Below, in pieces: positions 34,086-46,317 of a stretch of DNA of 64,000 nucleotides. The notes under the pieces are model-generated. The model had not been told where the DNA came from. It did not search any database and worked only from the letters and a program-made list of their open reading frames with translations. Position 1 is the stretch's first letter, and each line of letters begins with the position of its first letter. A program made the position numbers and the translations under genes. The DNA is from Siphonodentalium dalli. Lineage: Eukaryota; Mollusca; Scaphopoda; Gadilida; Siphonodentaliidae. The stretch covers positions 245,581,474 through 245,645,473 of the forward strand of contig CP136065.1 in assembly GCA_032622095.1 (NCBI GenBank), given 5' to 3'.

Positions 34086-35885
34086 TGGGATGTAAACACA
34101 AGCACTGTATGTTTGCAATGAAAGCCCTGTTTTCCAGGAATGATCTAATTGCACAGGTCTCCCATGGGTCAGGGACATACAGAAGAGGTCCTGGTTAATT
34201 GGATTGAGCAAAATTTCCTGTAGGTTTCTTGACCATGGTAATTTTCCTACAGGATGCACTTTGGAATTATGAAAAAATACTGTAAATATTCCTATAATTT
34301 TCAGGCTATAGTGAATCGTCGTTTCCTATTTGGAATCCTATAGGATCCATGTGGATACTTTTAAAATGAAGAGTGCGGGGTGCGGAAAGTATTGTTTCTG
34401 CATGCATATCGTAAAAGAATTCACAGTACTAACACTTTTCATTGAGCAATACAATTTTAAAGATGCATAATCCGAATTACTGCTCACAAATTACTATTTC
34501 CTTGGCTACGGGGGTCAAAAATATTTTATTCGAGTCCAGGAACCCATCCATCAAAGTTCAGAATGATCAGATATCGATTTTGTTTAGTGGACCAGTAAAA
34601 GGTCGACGAGAAGATGGTCTCAAACCAAATTGCGGCTGCAGATGGATAACTCTAAAATCAAGTGGCTTTTTTGTGTTAGATATTTGACAAACCGGCAAAA
34701 TTTCATTGAACAAAATGTTGATAATAACAGGTTTTGGGCAATTTTATACTACAGTTGACTGTGGTTAGCATTATTTTTGGGCAATTAATCGATTCTGATA
34801 ACTGTAGCGGCATTTAAAAAAAACATTGTTGTTTTTGGAATCTGATGATATGGGGACAATCGAATCGGATTGATTACCTTTAACAGTGTAATATATATAT
34901 ACATGTACACATGGTTTTGTCCACAATGGTAAAACATCTAAATCATGCAGTTAAATCAGTCAAGTACAAAAATACAAATCAACACTACTTCACATGCAAA
35001 CAGTCACACAAGTGCACCAATCATTACAATGAGAATACTATACCTCGCATATAAACGGGACACCTTTTCAACCTACTTTGGGTAATCGTTGCTTATAATG
35101 AAATTCATGATTAATTTGTGTTCCATGAAATGTTCATTGCCAACGAAAATATATCAGTTAAATTGAAATGATATATATATATGTCCGATGCTGTGAAGAG
35201 AACAAAAAAAATTTAGGCCGATGACCTGTGTAAATCAATGTTTTTAGAAACATAGTCCCCCCCACAGCTGTCAATGTTGCCATAAAAGATACAAGTTGTT
35301 GCCATTGAGGATAAGGAATTTCATTATTTGCTAAGCTATCAAATTGTAGTGTTTTTGCATCAGATGAAAACTGATATCCGTCACGTGAGATATCGATATC
35401 TCACTCATATCCATCCGCGATAAAATTAAAAGTGATACAGTTTCTTGGAGGAAGACTGTGCTAAAAGTCCCTGAGTGTTCTGGTTGAAAAAATTGTAATA
35501 TATGATCAATTAAATGTTTTTGTTGAACATACTGATGTTAACCTCTCTATCCCTCAACCAGTCTGTCTGAAAAATGGAACTATTTTATATGCACAAGCTT
35601 ACTACCATGGCTGTGCTTGGGAATATAAATTTGTACTTTTTATTCGTTCTTTCGATTTGATACATGGGCCAACTGACGGAGCATATAATAAACAGAACAT
35701 CTACACTTTTTGGATGGATATGGTAATTATCTCATTCGTGACAACACAAAAAAAATAATTTTGACTTGTGGCAGAGCCAATCGTGGAAATTCATTTTTTT
35801 TGTCATCACTCGTGAGACAATTTCCATATCCAACCAAAAAGTGTAGATATTCTCTATGTAAAATGCCTAGTAGTTTTCGCATGTA
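34086..35885. other. Intron, nothing recognised
   Basis: 1.8 kb, AT-rich. 'cctataggatcc' motifs near 34,340 recall the repeat that flanks HM-F at 9.5 and 10.1 kb. 'ccaaaaagtgtagat' (35,835) mirrors 'atctacactttttgg' (35,698), marking a 130-bp inverted repeat at 35,698-35,850. No gene. Confidence 0.45.
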
Positions 35886-36287
35886 TTCAAGCCTTGAATA
35901 GTGAGTCAGTCATTTGCCAAATGAGGTCCACAGAGGGCTAGCATCACTAAATTCACCCTCTGGGGACCTCATTCTTCTTGGGCCTCATATTCTGGAAAGT
36001 ATCTTTAGTCTCAAATTAACATTCTTTTTAATTACTTTTTCCCTTATGTTCAGTTTCTATATCCCCTAATTTGCAGAATATAAAATGACTGATGTGTGAA
36101 CATCACCAACTTCAACTGGGAAACTTCAATCTCAACCTAGGTCTCCCATAGCAGTTGAGGCCTCAGCAGAATGTGGTTCCCAAAAGGTGAATTTGGTGAC
36201 ACTAGCACGCTGGGCGGGATATCATCACTAAATTCACCCTCTGGGGACCTCATTCTGCAAATGACACACACTATTTCAAGGCTTGCA
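35886..36287. mobile_element. FB-B element, near-complete
   Basis: Left palindrome reduced ('atgaggtccacagagggcta'); middle 'gggcctcatattctggaaag' and 'ctcccatagcagttgaggcc'; right palindrome complete, ending 'cacactatttcaaggcttg'. Confidence 0.68.
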
Positions 36288-36310
36288 AGTGTTGGAGGAA
36301 AATGAATCTA

Positions 36311-36433
36311 CAGTAATGCCCTAAATAATCGACTCCTTAAACACAGCAGAATTATGGGTAATTTTTCAGGATTTATCCTGAAAAATTACCCATAATTATA
36401 CTGTGGTTAAGGAGTCGATTATTTTGGGCATTG
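36311..36433. mobile_element. MITE-A, short internally deleted copy
   Basis: Both outer arms are present but the centre is reduced to 'aggatttatcctgaaaaatt', giving a compact ~120-bp hairpin. Confidence 0.8.
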
Positions 36434-36626
36434 ATCTAATTGTAAGATAAAATGTATGATCAATCGCTCCAAGGGAGAATAAAAAGTGTGGGTTGAAATT
36501 ATTCAGAAAATATGCATCCTCATTAAAACTGTTCCCATGGAATACATTAATGCTATATTAACCACCTGAATGTTTCAGAAAAGTAAAAAACTATCTCATA
36601 GGAAATTAAATGTTCAGATAATACGT

Positions 36627-37129
36627 TTAACCCTTTCTATATTAACCATTTGAGTGCCAGGTCAATTTTTGTATCAACCCATATTCCCTGTGCCAATGCA
36701 TTCTCTTATATATGCGAGTCGACCATAGGTCGCCTCACATATATAAGAGAATGCATTGGCCTAACTTTTTTTTTTTTTTTTTTTTTTTTTACAATTTTAA
36801 TAATTTATTCTTATATTCTTTAACAGACTTATTTTGTAGGTTTAGGGCCGATGAGATCGGCCCCTGGCACTCAAATGGTTAAAGCATCATTGATGATTCG
36901 TTATCCCATAGGAAATGTTCAGATAATAAGTTAAACAAATGACAATAGGTCGTTCGTTGAACTTATTATCTGAACATTTCCATCAATAAATAGGTCTCCT
37001 TCTGCTCTTTTATTTATCTGTCGTCTGCTTTTATTTATTACCTGTACATCCCTGGATTTCAATAATAGACCATCCCAATGTACATTTTTTAACTGACTGG
37101 GAGAATCCATTTAGTATAGAAAGGGTTAA
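36627..37129 (+). mobile_element. TTAA-4 MITE with nested TTAA-2
   Basis: TTAACCCTTTCTATA at left and TTTAGTATAGAAAGGGTTAA at right. The middle has an inverted pair around 'aaatgttcagataataag' and 'cttattatctgaacattt'. The TTAA-2 variant at 36,642-36,882 interrupts the left terminus. Confidence 0.78.
36642..36882 (+). mobile_element. TTAA-2 variant nested in TTAA-4
   Basis: Ends TTAACCATTTGAGTGCCAGG and CCTGGCACTCAAATGGTTAA. The core palindrome and a long T-run (about 26 T) follow. It is inserted at a TTAA just inside the left terminus of the TTAA-4 element. Confidence 0.8.
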
Positions 37130-37249
37130 GACCCTGTTCAGAATTATGCATGGGGCACCCAGCCCTGTTCCTTATGATGTGGACCTAGTTTCCCCCACCC
37201 AATCCCAGGTACTACGTGCTGACATAACAATAATTCATGCGACATGCAC

Positions 37250-37418
37250 CTTCAGCATAATCCGTACTCAGCCCGTTCAACATAGACACATATTTTGATG
37301 CCACTTTCGAGAACAGCACCACGTCACCGTTGTCGGCAAGAGAGTTAAGCGGACTCGTATCAGAATTCAGGTAGCTGTCCCTCAGCGCTTCGGCGTCTTC
37401 GTTCGACATTTTCCTCAC
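37250..37418 (-). CDS. Polycystin-1/REJ-like gene, exon 3
   Basis: The acceptor is ATATTTCAG. The proposed donor GAAG|GTGCAT is weak but gives length 169, phase 0 in and phase 1 out, as the next exon requires. It encodes a soluble stretch starting VRKMSNEDAEALRDSY and ending VSMLNGLSTDYAE. It is rich in charged and helical residues, like the region after REJ in PKD1-type proteins where 'value-of-time-out-of-cell' helices precede the GAIN/GPS region. An alternative GT in the same phase (TATT|GTTATG) lies about 20 bases further on, so the donor is uncertain by a few codons. Codon choice is more GC-rich than the surrounding intron, supporting real coding sequence. Confidence 0.78.
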
Positions 37419-37452
37419 CTGAAATATGCAGTATCAATATCATGAAAACACA

Positions 37453-37893
37453 TATCTAATCCTTTCATGACGGAAGCTGCGCTGGCGCAACATTAAAGAC
37501 CCTGTGCCAATACATTCTCTTATATATGTGAGTTGACCATAGAATGCAATGGCCTAACAATTTTTTATAAATGTTTCTTAAATTCTTTAACAATTTTTAT
37601 CATTTTTTTTTACATTCTATAATAATTGTTATAATTTTTTATCACTTTTTCTTATATTCATTAACAATTTTTATCATTATTTCTTACATTCTTTCACAAT
37701 TATTTATAAATTTTTTCATTTTTTCTTACATTTTTTAACAACTATAAAAAATAATATAAAATTTGTTAGGCCAAATCATTCTCTTATATATGTGAGGTGA
37801 CCTATGGACCTAAGGTCGACCCGCATATATAAAAGAATGCATGGGCACAGAGTTTTTCGCAAAAATTCAGGAAGCTCCAGTCATGAAAGGGCT
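37453..37893 (+). mobile_element. TTAA-3-like MITE
   Basis: Starts 'taatcctttcatgacggaagc' and ends with 'aggaagctccagtcatgaaa' plus GGGCTAA. The core palindromes on both sides of the T-rich spacer are degenerate, and the TTAA targets are mutated. Confidence 0.6.
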
Positions 37894-38477
37894 AATAAAT
37901 GATAAAATGCACATTAAAATTTCACCTGGAGTCGACAAATTCCAATTTCATAATTACCCAAAATATAAGAAAAATCAGAGTCTAAATTTATTTGTGATAA
38001 ATAAATGATTAAATGATTTGTGATAAATAATTGTGATACAGCGGCATAAACAAAGACATGTGTGTAAATAGGAATTTATCATTGCACTTGAAAAATCACG
38101 ATTATATAAATAATCAATTTTATGATCGAAGAAATCGATTAAAATAGATTTCGGGTTTCCCCCAATGTTGCAATGACATATGATTACGTACATTCGCAGT
38201 ATTAGATACGCCACCTTGAATTTGAATTACGAAAATAATTAGTTATTTGGCAAACTAAGTCATAAATTAATTTTCATTATAATTACTATGTTGTTTGTAT
38301 TGTTCATACGGTAAATGGGTGTATTTTGCAGTAACCCATGGCTCAAATTGGTCCCAAAAATGGCCAGATTTACTGGACATTACCCCTTTAAATTGTCCTT
38401 AATTAGCTGATATAATGTTCAAGTGAATAGCAAATAAACATGCTATTCTGGTTGAGAGAAACATAAGAAAATATACA

Positions 38478-38607
38478 CTCAGTGTATCATCGCTGAGGAA
38501 GGCCAGTGACCGAGAATTGTTCTACTCAGTGTATCATCGCTGAGGAAGGCCAGTGACTGAGAATTGTTCTACTCAGTGTATCATCGCTGAGGAAGGCCAG
38601 TGGCCGA
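38478..38607. repeat. 47-bp direct repeat, three copies
   Basis: 'ctcagtgtatcatcgctgag' + 'gaaggccagtgaccgagaat' + 'tgttcta', nearly identical. Confidence 0.88.
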
Positions 38608-38642
38608 TAATTGTTCTGATTATTGAGCTGCTATATTATATA

Positions 38643-39069
38643 TTAACCCTTTCAGTGCCAGGTTTGATTTTTGTATCAACCCATATACCCTGTGCCAATG
38701 CATTCTCTTATATATGCAAGTCGACCATAGGTCGCCTCGCATATATAAGAGAATGCATTGGTCTAACAATTTTTCATCATTTGTTATTATTTTTTACAAT
38801 TTTAATAATTTTTTCTTATATTCTTTAACAGACTTATTTTGTAGGTTTAGTGCCAGGGAATCTTACATTTTTCATGGGCATCAAAATTATTACTATGAAT
38901 ACTTGGTGATAGTTTTGAGTTATAACATGCCCCTAAGGTTTTAACCAGTTTGTTTTTAAATTCGCTATAGCATGCTTAAGCATTACCAAAAAAAATTCAA
39001 CCCAAAAAAAAAAACAATCGAAAATAAATTAAAAAAAATATTTAGGGCCGATTTTACTGAAAGGGTTAA
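38643..39069 (+). mobile_element. TTAA-2 MITE, complete copy
   Basis: TTAACCCTTTCAGTGCCAGG at left and CTGAAAGGGTTAA at right. It contains the shared palindromic core and the 'gtttagtgccaggga' middle. Confidence 0.82.
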
Positions 39070-39508
39070 AATGCCGATTGAACTACACGGCCCCTCTGAT
39101 TATGGGTTAGCTACAAGGTTCAAATATACACTCACAGCCGTATAAAAGTCTTCAGCGTATTTAACCGTATTGCTTTTTTGTTGCCAGGCAGCAGTAGGCC
39201 TGCCTATACATGAGCGAGTTAAGAACATGTACCTACACTGCATAGAGTCTTGGTTCTATGGCGATAACTCTCAATCGTGAGGCAGGGTTAGACCAATATG
39301 CACTGATATCTTCTCTATCGACACAATGTCTAGACTAATTCGGTCCCAAAGTGAATATGACACATGAGAGTCAATGATCTAATGAGATATATGCAAACTG
39401 TTCCGAAATGAGAGAGTATATTCCTGTTTCCAGATTTAAATTTCCAATTAAATGCACGACCGTTGTGATGAAATGCGTCTGAAAACTCATTAGAAATTGT
39501 GTCAATTA

Positions 39509-39719
39509 CAGTAATGCTCTAATTAATCGACTGCTTAACCACAGCAGAATTATGGGTAACTTTTCAGGATTTAGTCGGAAATATGGCTTGTTGCCATTCA
39601 TCGGAAAGCTCGGCGAGAGCTTTCCGATAAATGGCAACAAGCCATATTTCCGACTAAATCCTGAAAAGTTACCCATAATTCTGCTGTGGTTAAGCAGTCG
39701 ATTAATTAGAGCATTGCTG
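39509..39719. mobile_element. MITE-A copy
   Basis: TA-flanked full palindrome, in the intron between exons 3 and 2 of the REJ-like gene. Confidence 0.85.
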
Positions 39720-39797
39720 TATACATTAGTGGGTGAAATAAATCATATGGAGATGATCAATTTTAACTTTCGTGGACATTTGTTTGGGTAACTGATA

Positions 39798-40058
39798 TTA
39801 ACCCTTCCACCTGGAGCTTCCTGAATTTTGCGAAAACCCTGTGCAAATGCATTCTCTTATAATGCGAGTTGCCCATAGGGCGCCTCGCATATATATAAGA
39901 GAATGCATTGGCCTAACAATGTTTACCTTGACCTCTTAAGCCAGTGCATTCTTTTATATATGCGAGGCTTCCTATGAGAGACTCACATATATAAGAGAAT
40001 GCACTGGCACAGTGTTTTTAATGCTGCACCAACGCAGCTCACATCATGAAAGGGTTAA
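39798..40058 (+). mobile_element. TTAA-3 MITE
   Basis: TTAACCCTTCCACCTGGAGC at left and 'cagctcacatcatgaaaggg' TTAA at right, with palindromic cores and a short spacer. Confidence 0.78.
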
Positions 40059-40497
40059 ACCCTGCAGAGCTAGCCGATCTATTATTTGGTTTTAGTTGGG
40101 GTTTATTATTTCAACTGCCAGATCATATCACGATGCTTTCATTTTTAAAGGTGGAGGAAAGAACGCACAGAAAAATACTCCACTGCACATAGAAAACGAC
40201 TTCCAAATATCAACTGACAAACTTTCCCCGATACACAAACCTGGTTACCTTCACTGGGCATTTTATTTTTTATTACTTGGTTTACGGATTGTTTTGGCTA
40301 AAAGGTAGGGGCTGAGGTGGGAGGAAAAAAAATAAAAATAAAATCTGTACAATTTTTTTTTAAATTCAAATTGTCAAAAAATAGGGTCCGGAGAAATAAA
40401 ATACTTGCTGTATAATATTAAATAATCTCCTCATCTAAAACATGCCACCATATCACCTATAACTATGCTTTGCCCTTGTACACTTGCATAGGCAAAT

Positions 40498-40965
40498 TAG
40501 GGACCAGCCGAGAGGGCGACGTGGGCGAAGAAGTCTCCATATTCTTGCTCACTTCTCCCTAATTTTGCAGCCGGGCGAAGTTTAAGTCGCCCTGAAATTT
40601 CCGAAGTTGACCGACGAAAATCGGCAAAATATTCATCCTAATTTAGTGCCAACATTGATTGAACCCAGTTATCCATTGACAGGGTCTCCTAACACACCAT
40701 AATTGTTATTAACATCTGTATTAATCCGATGCGGGAGCATATTCACACCTGAGATTTGAACAAAATTATTCCATATATGAACCATTGTTTCATCATTTTA
40801 ATTTAGATATTACATATCTCCTATTTTCGTTATATAGACGACTACTGCACTTGTCGATTTCAATTTTGTAAATCCGACTTCGCCCTATCGATTGCCCACT
40901 TCGCCTTATTTTTGTGACAGGGAGAAGTCACTTCGCCCTGAAAATCAGGTCTAGGCTGGTCCCTG
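40498..40965. mobile_element. hAT-type MITE, 468 bp, AGGGACCAGCC termini
   Basis: Termini TAGGGACCAGCC and GGCTGGTCCCTG are flanked by a perfect 8-bp duplication AGGCAAAT (40,490-40,497 and 40,966-40,973). The interior repeats 'agggcgac', 'gggcgaag' and 'cacttcgccct' motifs in both orientations. No coding capacity is visible. Its left terminus, AGGGACCAGCCGAGAGGGCG, is nearly the same as the repeat unit of the 6-kb minisatellite at 1.5-7.6 kb. Confidence 0.88.
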
Positions 40966-41201
40966 AGGCAAATACATTTTTTTTCTATTGATAGATGAAA
41001 AAGTAAAACAATATCAAAGTTTGTCATTTTGTCTTTGACATTCAATACCATAATGATCGCCAGGAGGCATAATTGTTCAATCGATGTTGTATATTTTATA
41101 CAAACTTATACTTTTTTCATTTTTTTTTTACATGTCTGGATTAATAATCCCATTGGCGGAAATAAAAAAAACAAAAACTAAATTTATATTTTTTTTGACT
41201 C

Positions 41202-41309
41202 GGGGAGAGCTTTCAGATGAATGGCAACAAGCCATATTTCCGACTAAATCCTGAAAAGTTACCCATAATTCTGCTGTGGTTAAGGGGTCGATTACTTAGG
41301 GCATTACTG
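41202..41309. mobile_element. MITE-A, right half only
   Basis: Begins at the central turn ('ggggagagctttcag') and runs to GCATTACTG|TA. Confidence 0.75.
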
Positions 41310-41386
41310 TATGTGCACATCATATATGAGTGGCATGCGGGTATTCAGACACTGTGTTGTGAACACAGTGGTCTTTCGAATATGTA

Positions 41387-41412
41387 TTAACCCTTTCAGT
41401 GCCAAGTCCGAT
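41387..41412 (+). mobile_element. TTAA-2 terminal fragment at a duplicated locus
   Basis: TTAACCCTTTCAGTGCCAAG follows an ~80-bp sequence also present at 43,381-43,462, where the TTAA continues into host sequence instead. Confidence 0.6.
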
Positions 41413-41584
41413 TGTAGGGAAATCCGTAAAGCAAGTAATAAAAAATAAAATTCCCTGTGTGTGGATGAAAACTCTATGATTATTCGGATTCAAACCAGAT
41501 TTTCAATCACTTTATGGATTATGTTGACCTAATGGGAAAAGCACACCGAGAGGGAATATGGTGATGACATCACTGAGTACTTAC

Positions 41585-41754
41585 CGTCTTGACTCCGAGC
41601 GGAAATATGGTGATGGCATCACGGGTGTCTTTAATCTCAGCAAACAGTGATATTTTGTATTCATCGTAATCGGCACCAGCTGGAACGAACGCATCCATGA
41701 CATTCTCAACACCGAAACCCAAATCTATGTCAAGTGGATTATCCTTATGTCTCC
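41585..41754 (-). CDS. Polycystin-1/REJ-like gene, exon 2 (end of REJ module)
   Basis: The acceptor TTTCACAG lies above 41,754 and the donor ACG|GTAAGT below 41,585. Length is 170, phase 1 in and phase 0 out, joining exactly to the G left by the exon at 47,008. Translation begins RHKDNPLDIDLGFG and contains DAFVPAGADYDEYKIS, then a FAEIKDTRDAI strand. This fits the REJ pattern 'f.lp.G...y...i.v.v.D..G'. The intron sequence directly upstream is the last copy of an 85-bp minisatellite whose unit includes this acceptor and a degenerate copy of the first ~55 exon bases, so the true splice site faces many decoys. Confidence 0.88.
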
Positions 41755-42715
41755 CTGTGAAATTGACATGTATAATGTTAATGGACATGTATAACACAGA
41801 AACCCGGGTTGATTGATAACATGTATAACACAGAAACCCGGGTCGATTGATAGCAGATTATCCTTATGTCTCCCTGTGAAATTGACATGTATAATGTTAA
41901 TGGACATGTATAACACAGAAACCCGGGTTGATTGATAGCAGATTATCCTTGTGTCTCCCTGTGAAATTGACATGTATAATGTTAATGGACATGTATAACA
42001 CAGAAACCTGGGTCGATTGATCGCAGATTATCCTTGTGTCTCCCTGTGAAATTGACATGTATAATGTTAATGGACATGTATAACACAGAAACCCGGGTTG
42101 ATTGATAGCAGATTATCCTTGTGTCTCCCTGTGAAATTGACATATATAATGTTAATGGACATGTATAACACAGAAACCTGGGTCGATTGATAACAGATTA
42201 TCCTTGTGTCTCCCTGTGAAATTGACATGTATAATGTTAATGGACATGTATAACACAGAAACCCGGGTCGATTGATAACAGATTATCCTTGTGTCTCCCT
42301 GTGAAATTGACATGTATAATGTTAATGGACATGTATAACACAGAAACCTGGGTCGATTGATAACAGATTATCCTTGTGTCTCCCTGTGAAATTGACATGT
42401 ATAATGTTAATGGACATGTATAACACAGAAACCCGGGTTGATTGATAACAGATTATCCTTGTGTCTCCCTGTGAAATTGACATATATAATGTTAATGGAC
42501 ATGTATAACACAGAAACCCGGGTCGATTGATAGCAGATTATCCTTGTGTCTCCCTGTGAAATTGACATGCATAATGTTAATGGACATGTATAACACAGAA
42601 ACCCGGGTCGATTGATAACATGTATAACACAGAAACCCGGGTCGATTGATAACATGTATAACACAGAAACCCGGGTCGATTGATAGCAGATTATCCATAT
42701 GTCTCCCTGTGATGT
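41738..42715. repeat. 85-bp minisatellite containing the exon 2 splice acceptor
   Basis: Unit: 'gattatccttgtgtctccct' 'gtgaaattgacatgtataat' 'gttaatggacatgtataaca' 'cagaaacccgggtcgattga' 'tagca'. On the minus strand each of about nine units has ATTTCACAG followed by GGAGACATAAGGATAATC, identical or nearly identical to the acceptor and start of exon 2. The following ~35 bases are a degenerate copy of the exon (frame RHKDNLLSIDPGF against RHKDNPLDIDLGF). Near 42,600 the distal part of the unit is repeated alone. Confidence 0.92.
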
Positions 42716-43262
42716 TGTTGGGGGAAAATGCTACAGTGACATATAATCCTTTTGTACAGTGAAAACTGTAATCTGCGGCCACCGTTGAGAACGGCCACCT
42801 TTCTTTACCGGCCGTATTGGCGATGTACAGACTGATTTTATTATATAAATGAACTGTCGTGAGCGGCCACCTGTCAAACGCGACCAACGAGTGGTATAAG
42901 TGGGCAAAAATAGAAAAATATACCCTTAATGTGCGGCCACTTTATTGTCCAAAAGTAAATATTTCGATAGTTTTCGAAAGAAACCATTGTAAACAGGTAA
43001 AGTCGACTTCCGGTTATAGCAGACACATCTCATCAATATTCATGAGTTGATTCGCTGTGCTCAGGCTTCATGGAAGCCCTTGTTGTGAGCATTGTTATAA
43101 AGAAACCTATCGCTTGGTTAATTAAATGCATGTGTCATCGAATGTCTGGCGATAAACAATGAATGAGTTGGCTATTCAATTAGAATGTATGAATGGAAGC
43201 CACTTGCCATGGGTTATGTTAAGAAAAGAAGGTTTATATAAACAAAGAATACAAACTGGCCT

Positions 43263-43372
43263 TATGTAAAGGATAATGACTGAGTGAAGTGTCTGGGACC
43301 AAATAATCACCCAAGGCCGTGAGTGTTGGGCCCAGACACTTCACCAGGTCATTATCTGACTAATTAAAACCC
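43263..43372. repeat. Inverted repeat
   Basis: 'gataatgactgagtgaagtg' 'tctggg' pairs imperfectly with 'cccagacacttcaccaggtc' 'attatc'. Confidence 0.65.
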
Positions 43373-43380
43373 ACACACCT

Positions 43381-43462
43381 ATGTGCACATCATATATGAG
43401 TGGCATGCGGGTATTCGGACACTGTGTTGTGAAAACAGTGGTCTTTCGAATATGTATTAATT
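43381..43462. repeat. 80-bp direct repeat, uninserted copy
   Basis: 'atgtgcacatcatatatgag' to 'ctttcgaatatgtattaa', also at 41,311-41,390 where a TTAA-2 end follows. Confidence 0.8.
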
Positions 43463-45698
43463 AATGAATTATAAGCTTTGCTGAACACCCATTAAAACCT
43501 ACTATCCAATAATTTTATTGGTTTGGCCTTTATACATCGCTGACCTGATAGCGAGCGGTTAGCAACTGTGCATGTGATATCTTAACACAATTTGCAGTCG
43601 TCACATTTCAGCATGGGCTGAATGCAAGTTACCATTAATCAGGAAAAAGTACAGTATTTTCCGTCACCTCATATTTATGGTCTGGCTTCCCCATTCATAA
43701 CCCAGACCCGCAAGATAAGAGTCATGCTATTGGGGTTTGCTGCTGTAGTGTGGACTCACGACATGCATATGAGATAATATTTTTTTCATTTTTATCTATT
43801 TCAGCCTTTTTTTTCGTATATGATTTCATATATTATTTGTTGAACGATTACTAGCTTGAATTTCAATAACCCTCATTTGGTAAAAAAAGGGACATGGTAT
43901 AACACGGTTTTCATTTGGGTGGGGCATCAAGCTTCGAAGTTTAAACTGCACCCCTCCATTCTGCAAACTGTCCTGCATCCCTTTTCGTGTTAGCAAACAG
44001 CATTTTTCAACTGGATTTCTTATTTTTCTCTTTCTTTTCTGTTTTGCACGTCCATTTTATGTTTGTTGTTGAGTGCGTTTTAATTGCTATTTTAGAGTAG
44101 ACACGATTACTTATCTTGGAACTTGAACTAATTATCGTTCTTTACATTCTATTATTTCTATAATATGACCTGGGGTGGGGGTTGTTTGGTCAAACTTATC
44201 ACACATGACAATCTGTCTCATCTAAGAGTTCTATGTATAAAACTTTTTTGTTTTGCTTGGCAATATTATATTTAAATATTGACGCGAAAATGTAGTTTAT
44301 GTTTTGGTATGGACAATTAGGAAATTCCAACTGCATTTGTAACCAAAGCTGGAAACTTCTATTTGGGCTGCAAGCATACAACTGGTAGACTTCAAGCTTT
44401 CCAATTGTTGTATATTTGTCTCGCCAACCCTCGTCTATGTGGTGATTTATGACACTTTTATTACAAATTTTCACTGAAATGTAAGAACGATTTAAATTTT
44501 AACATCAGATAAATGTCAACTTGTTGTTTCTTTTACAATTGATGAGTCATTAACTCATTGATATTTCCAACTATTGAACATTTTGATAAAAGTTTCGCAT
44601 GAAACCAGCTCAATCTACTCGCCATATCCTTGTCTTACATCTTTCGCAAATTTGGAATTCAATTTGATGTAATTCTTCACTGTTGATGTCACTGGGAGAT
44701 TAACATGTCGAATGTTATTAATCGACACGCTGTTTCCGCCCCTGGTTAAGTTGTCCTGCTAATATGCTATGATGCTGGTGGGTCCTGCTGATTTGCTATG
44801 ATGCTATATTGCTATTTTTCTAAAGTTGTTATTTAGCTGTGTAATATAGGTTGATAAATACACGATATATTAATATACCGGCTCCATATGCTCTGAAAAA
44901 TACAAACTGTTTTCAATTTTCGCACCGAAGTGAAACAAAAGCTCATTACTTCTACCACTTCAGGAATAGAATAACAAGGAACATTCTTTATTGTTTCGTG
45001 TTGTCCAGAATTTTCTGCATTCGATCACTTGAATTATTCTTTCTGGGCTTAACAGGCCGCATGAGAATTGTAGCGTATTTATCGACCTATGTTGATCCCT
45101 GGAACCTGACCGCAATTTAATAAAAAACGAGCATAATTTGGATCTTGAAATATCTTACAATATACATGTATGTTTTTCAATGTTTTATAAACATAATAGC
45201 TTTTCTCGATTCTTCATATTAGCCACAGGTCGTGAACATGACAACTAAGAAAAAATAAAGGTACATTTTCAAAACAGCATCAGTTTGCTCTACCAACATT
45301 ATAGTAATTCACCAGGACCAATCAGCATAAAAGCAGGACCACTTCACCGGGACGGTTTATTCCTCTTCCCAATGTGGTCATTATTTTACAGGTCATTATT
45401 TAGATAATGCACAGTTGAGCTAATAATGACTCGCAAAATAATTACCACCTCGTCGAGCTAACACCTCGGTGTCTTGAGTGGAAGACATTCGTCGGGATAA
45501 TACTCAAGCAACAACAATAGGTCGACCAGCAAGTGGGTTTTAAGTAGTATTATGAACTTTCAACAGTGAGAAAGTCTTTGATTGCATGACTGCCCCTCAT
45601 GTCCTCCAACCAACACCAGCACCCCATCCATTTCTCCGCACCCCACTCTGCCCCCAACGACGATGCACCTAATTATCAAAAATGAAACTGACCAGCTA

Positions 45699-45911
45699 CA
45701 GTAATGCCCTAATTAATCAACTCCTTAACCACAGCAGAATTATGGGTAACTTTTCAGGATTTAGTCGAAAATATGGCTTGTTGCCATTCATCGGAAAGCT
45801 CTCGGCGAGAGCTTTCCGATGAATGGCAACAAGCCATATTTCCGACTAAATCCTGAAAAGTTACCCATAATTCTGCTGTGGTTAAGGAGTCAATTAATTA
45901 GAGGATCACTG
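45699..45911. mobile_element. MITE-A copy
   Basis: Full TA-flanked palindrome with a slightly diverged right tip (GAGGATCACTG). Confidence 0.83.
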
Positions 45912-46317
45912 TATCTGGCTTTTACAGACTTGTTTGGCCTGTTTTGTTGCTCTCAATGCTGAATTGTTATCATGAGGGATGTAAATACCATCCAAACAAG
46001 CAAAAGAAAAATGCAAAATGGCAGCCGTCATATGTTTTTTTCATTGATAATCATACAAATTCAATAGCTCCCATCTAGAGGTGATCCTAAACATGCCTGT
46101 ATAATTTTGAGAACCCCGGTCCATGACTGCGAGCGCTCCTTGCGACTCAAAGTCCGACATCAACGAAGTGACCCCAAAAAGTAAGCTCAAATGGACGCTG
46201 TATTCCAACGTCGCACTTATGAGACTATATGCACATTTTAAGTTCTCTATTGTGTATATATAGCAGAAATGGCACAGTGGCATGTTATATATACGTCTCC
46301 GAGATTTGCACTGTCCC

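Larger units (their letters stand above)
42716..45698. other. Intron, mostly unassigned
   Basis: 'gcggccacc' motifs at 42,775-42,950 resemble a degenerate dispersed element. The hairpin at 43,263 and the 80-bp repeat at 43,381 are listed separately. Short frames such as 44,851-45,120 (+) show no family signature. Confidence 0.45.

Noticed and set aside
44851-45120. 89-codon plus-strand frame
   Set aside because: No motif, AT-rich composition like its surroundings, no splice or promoter evidence.
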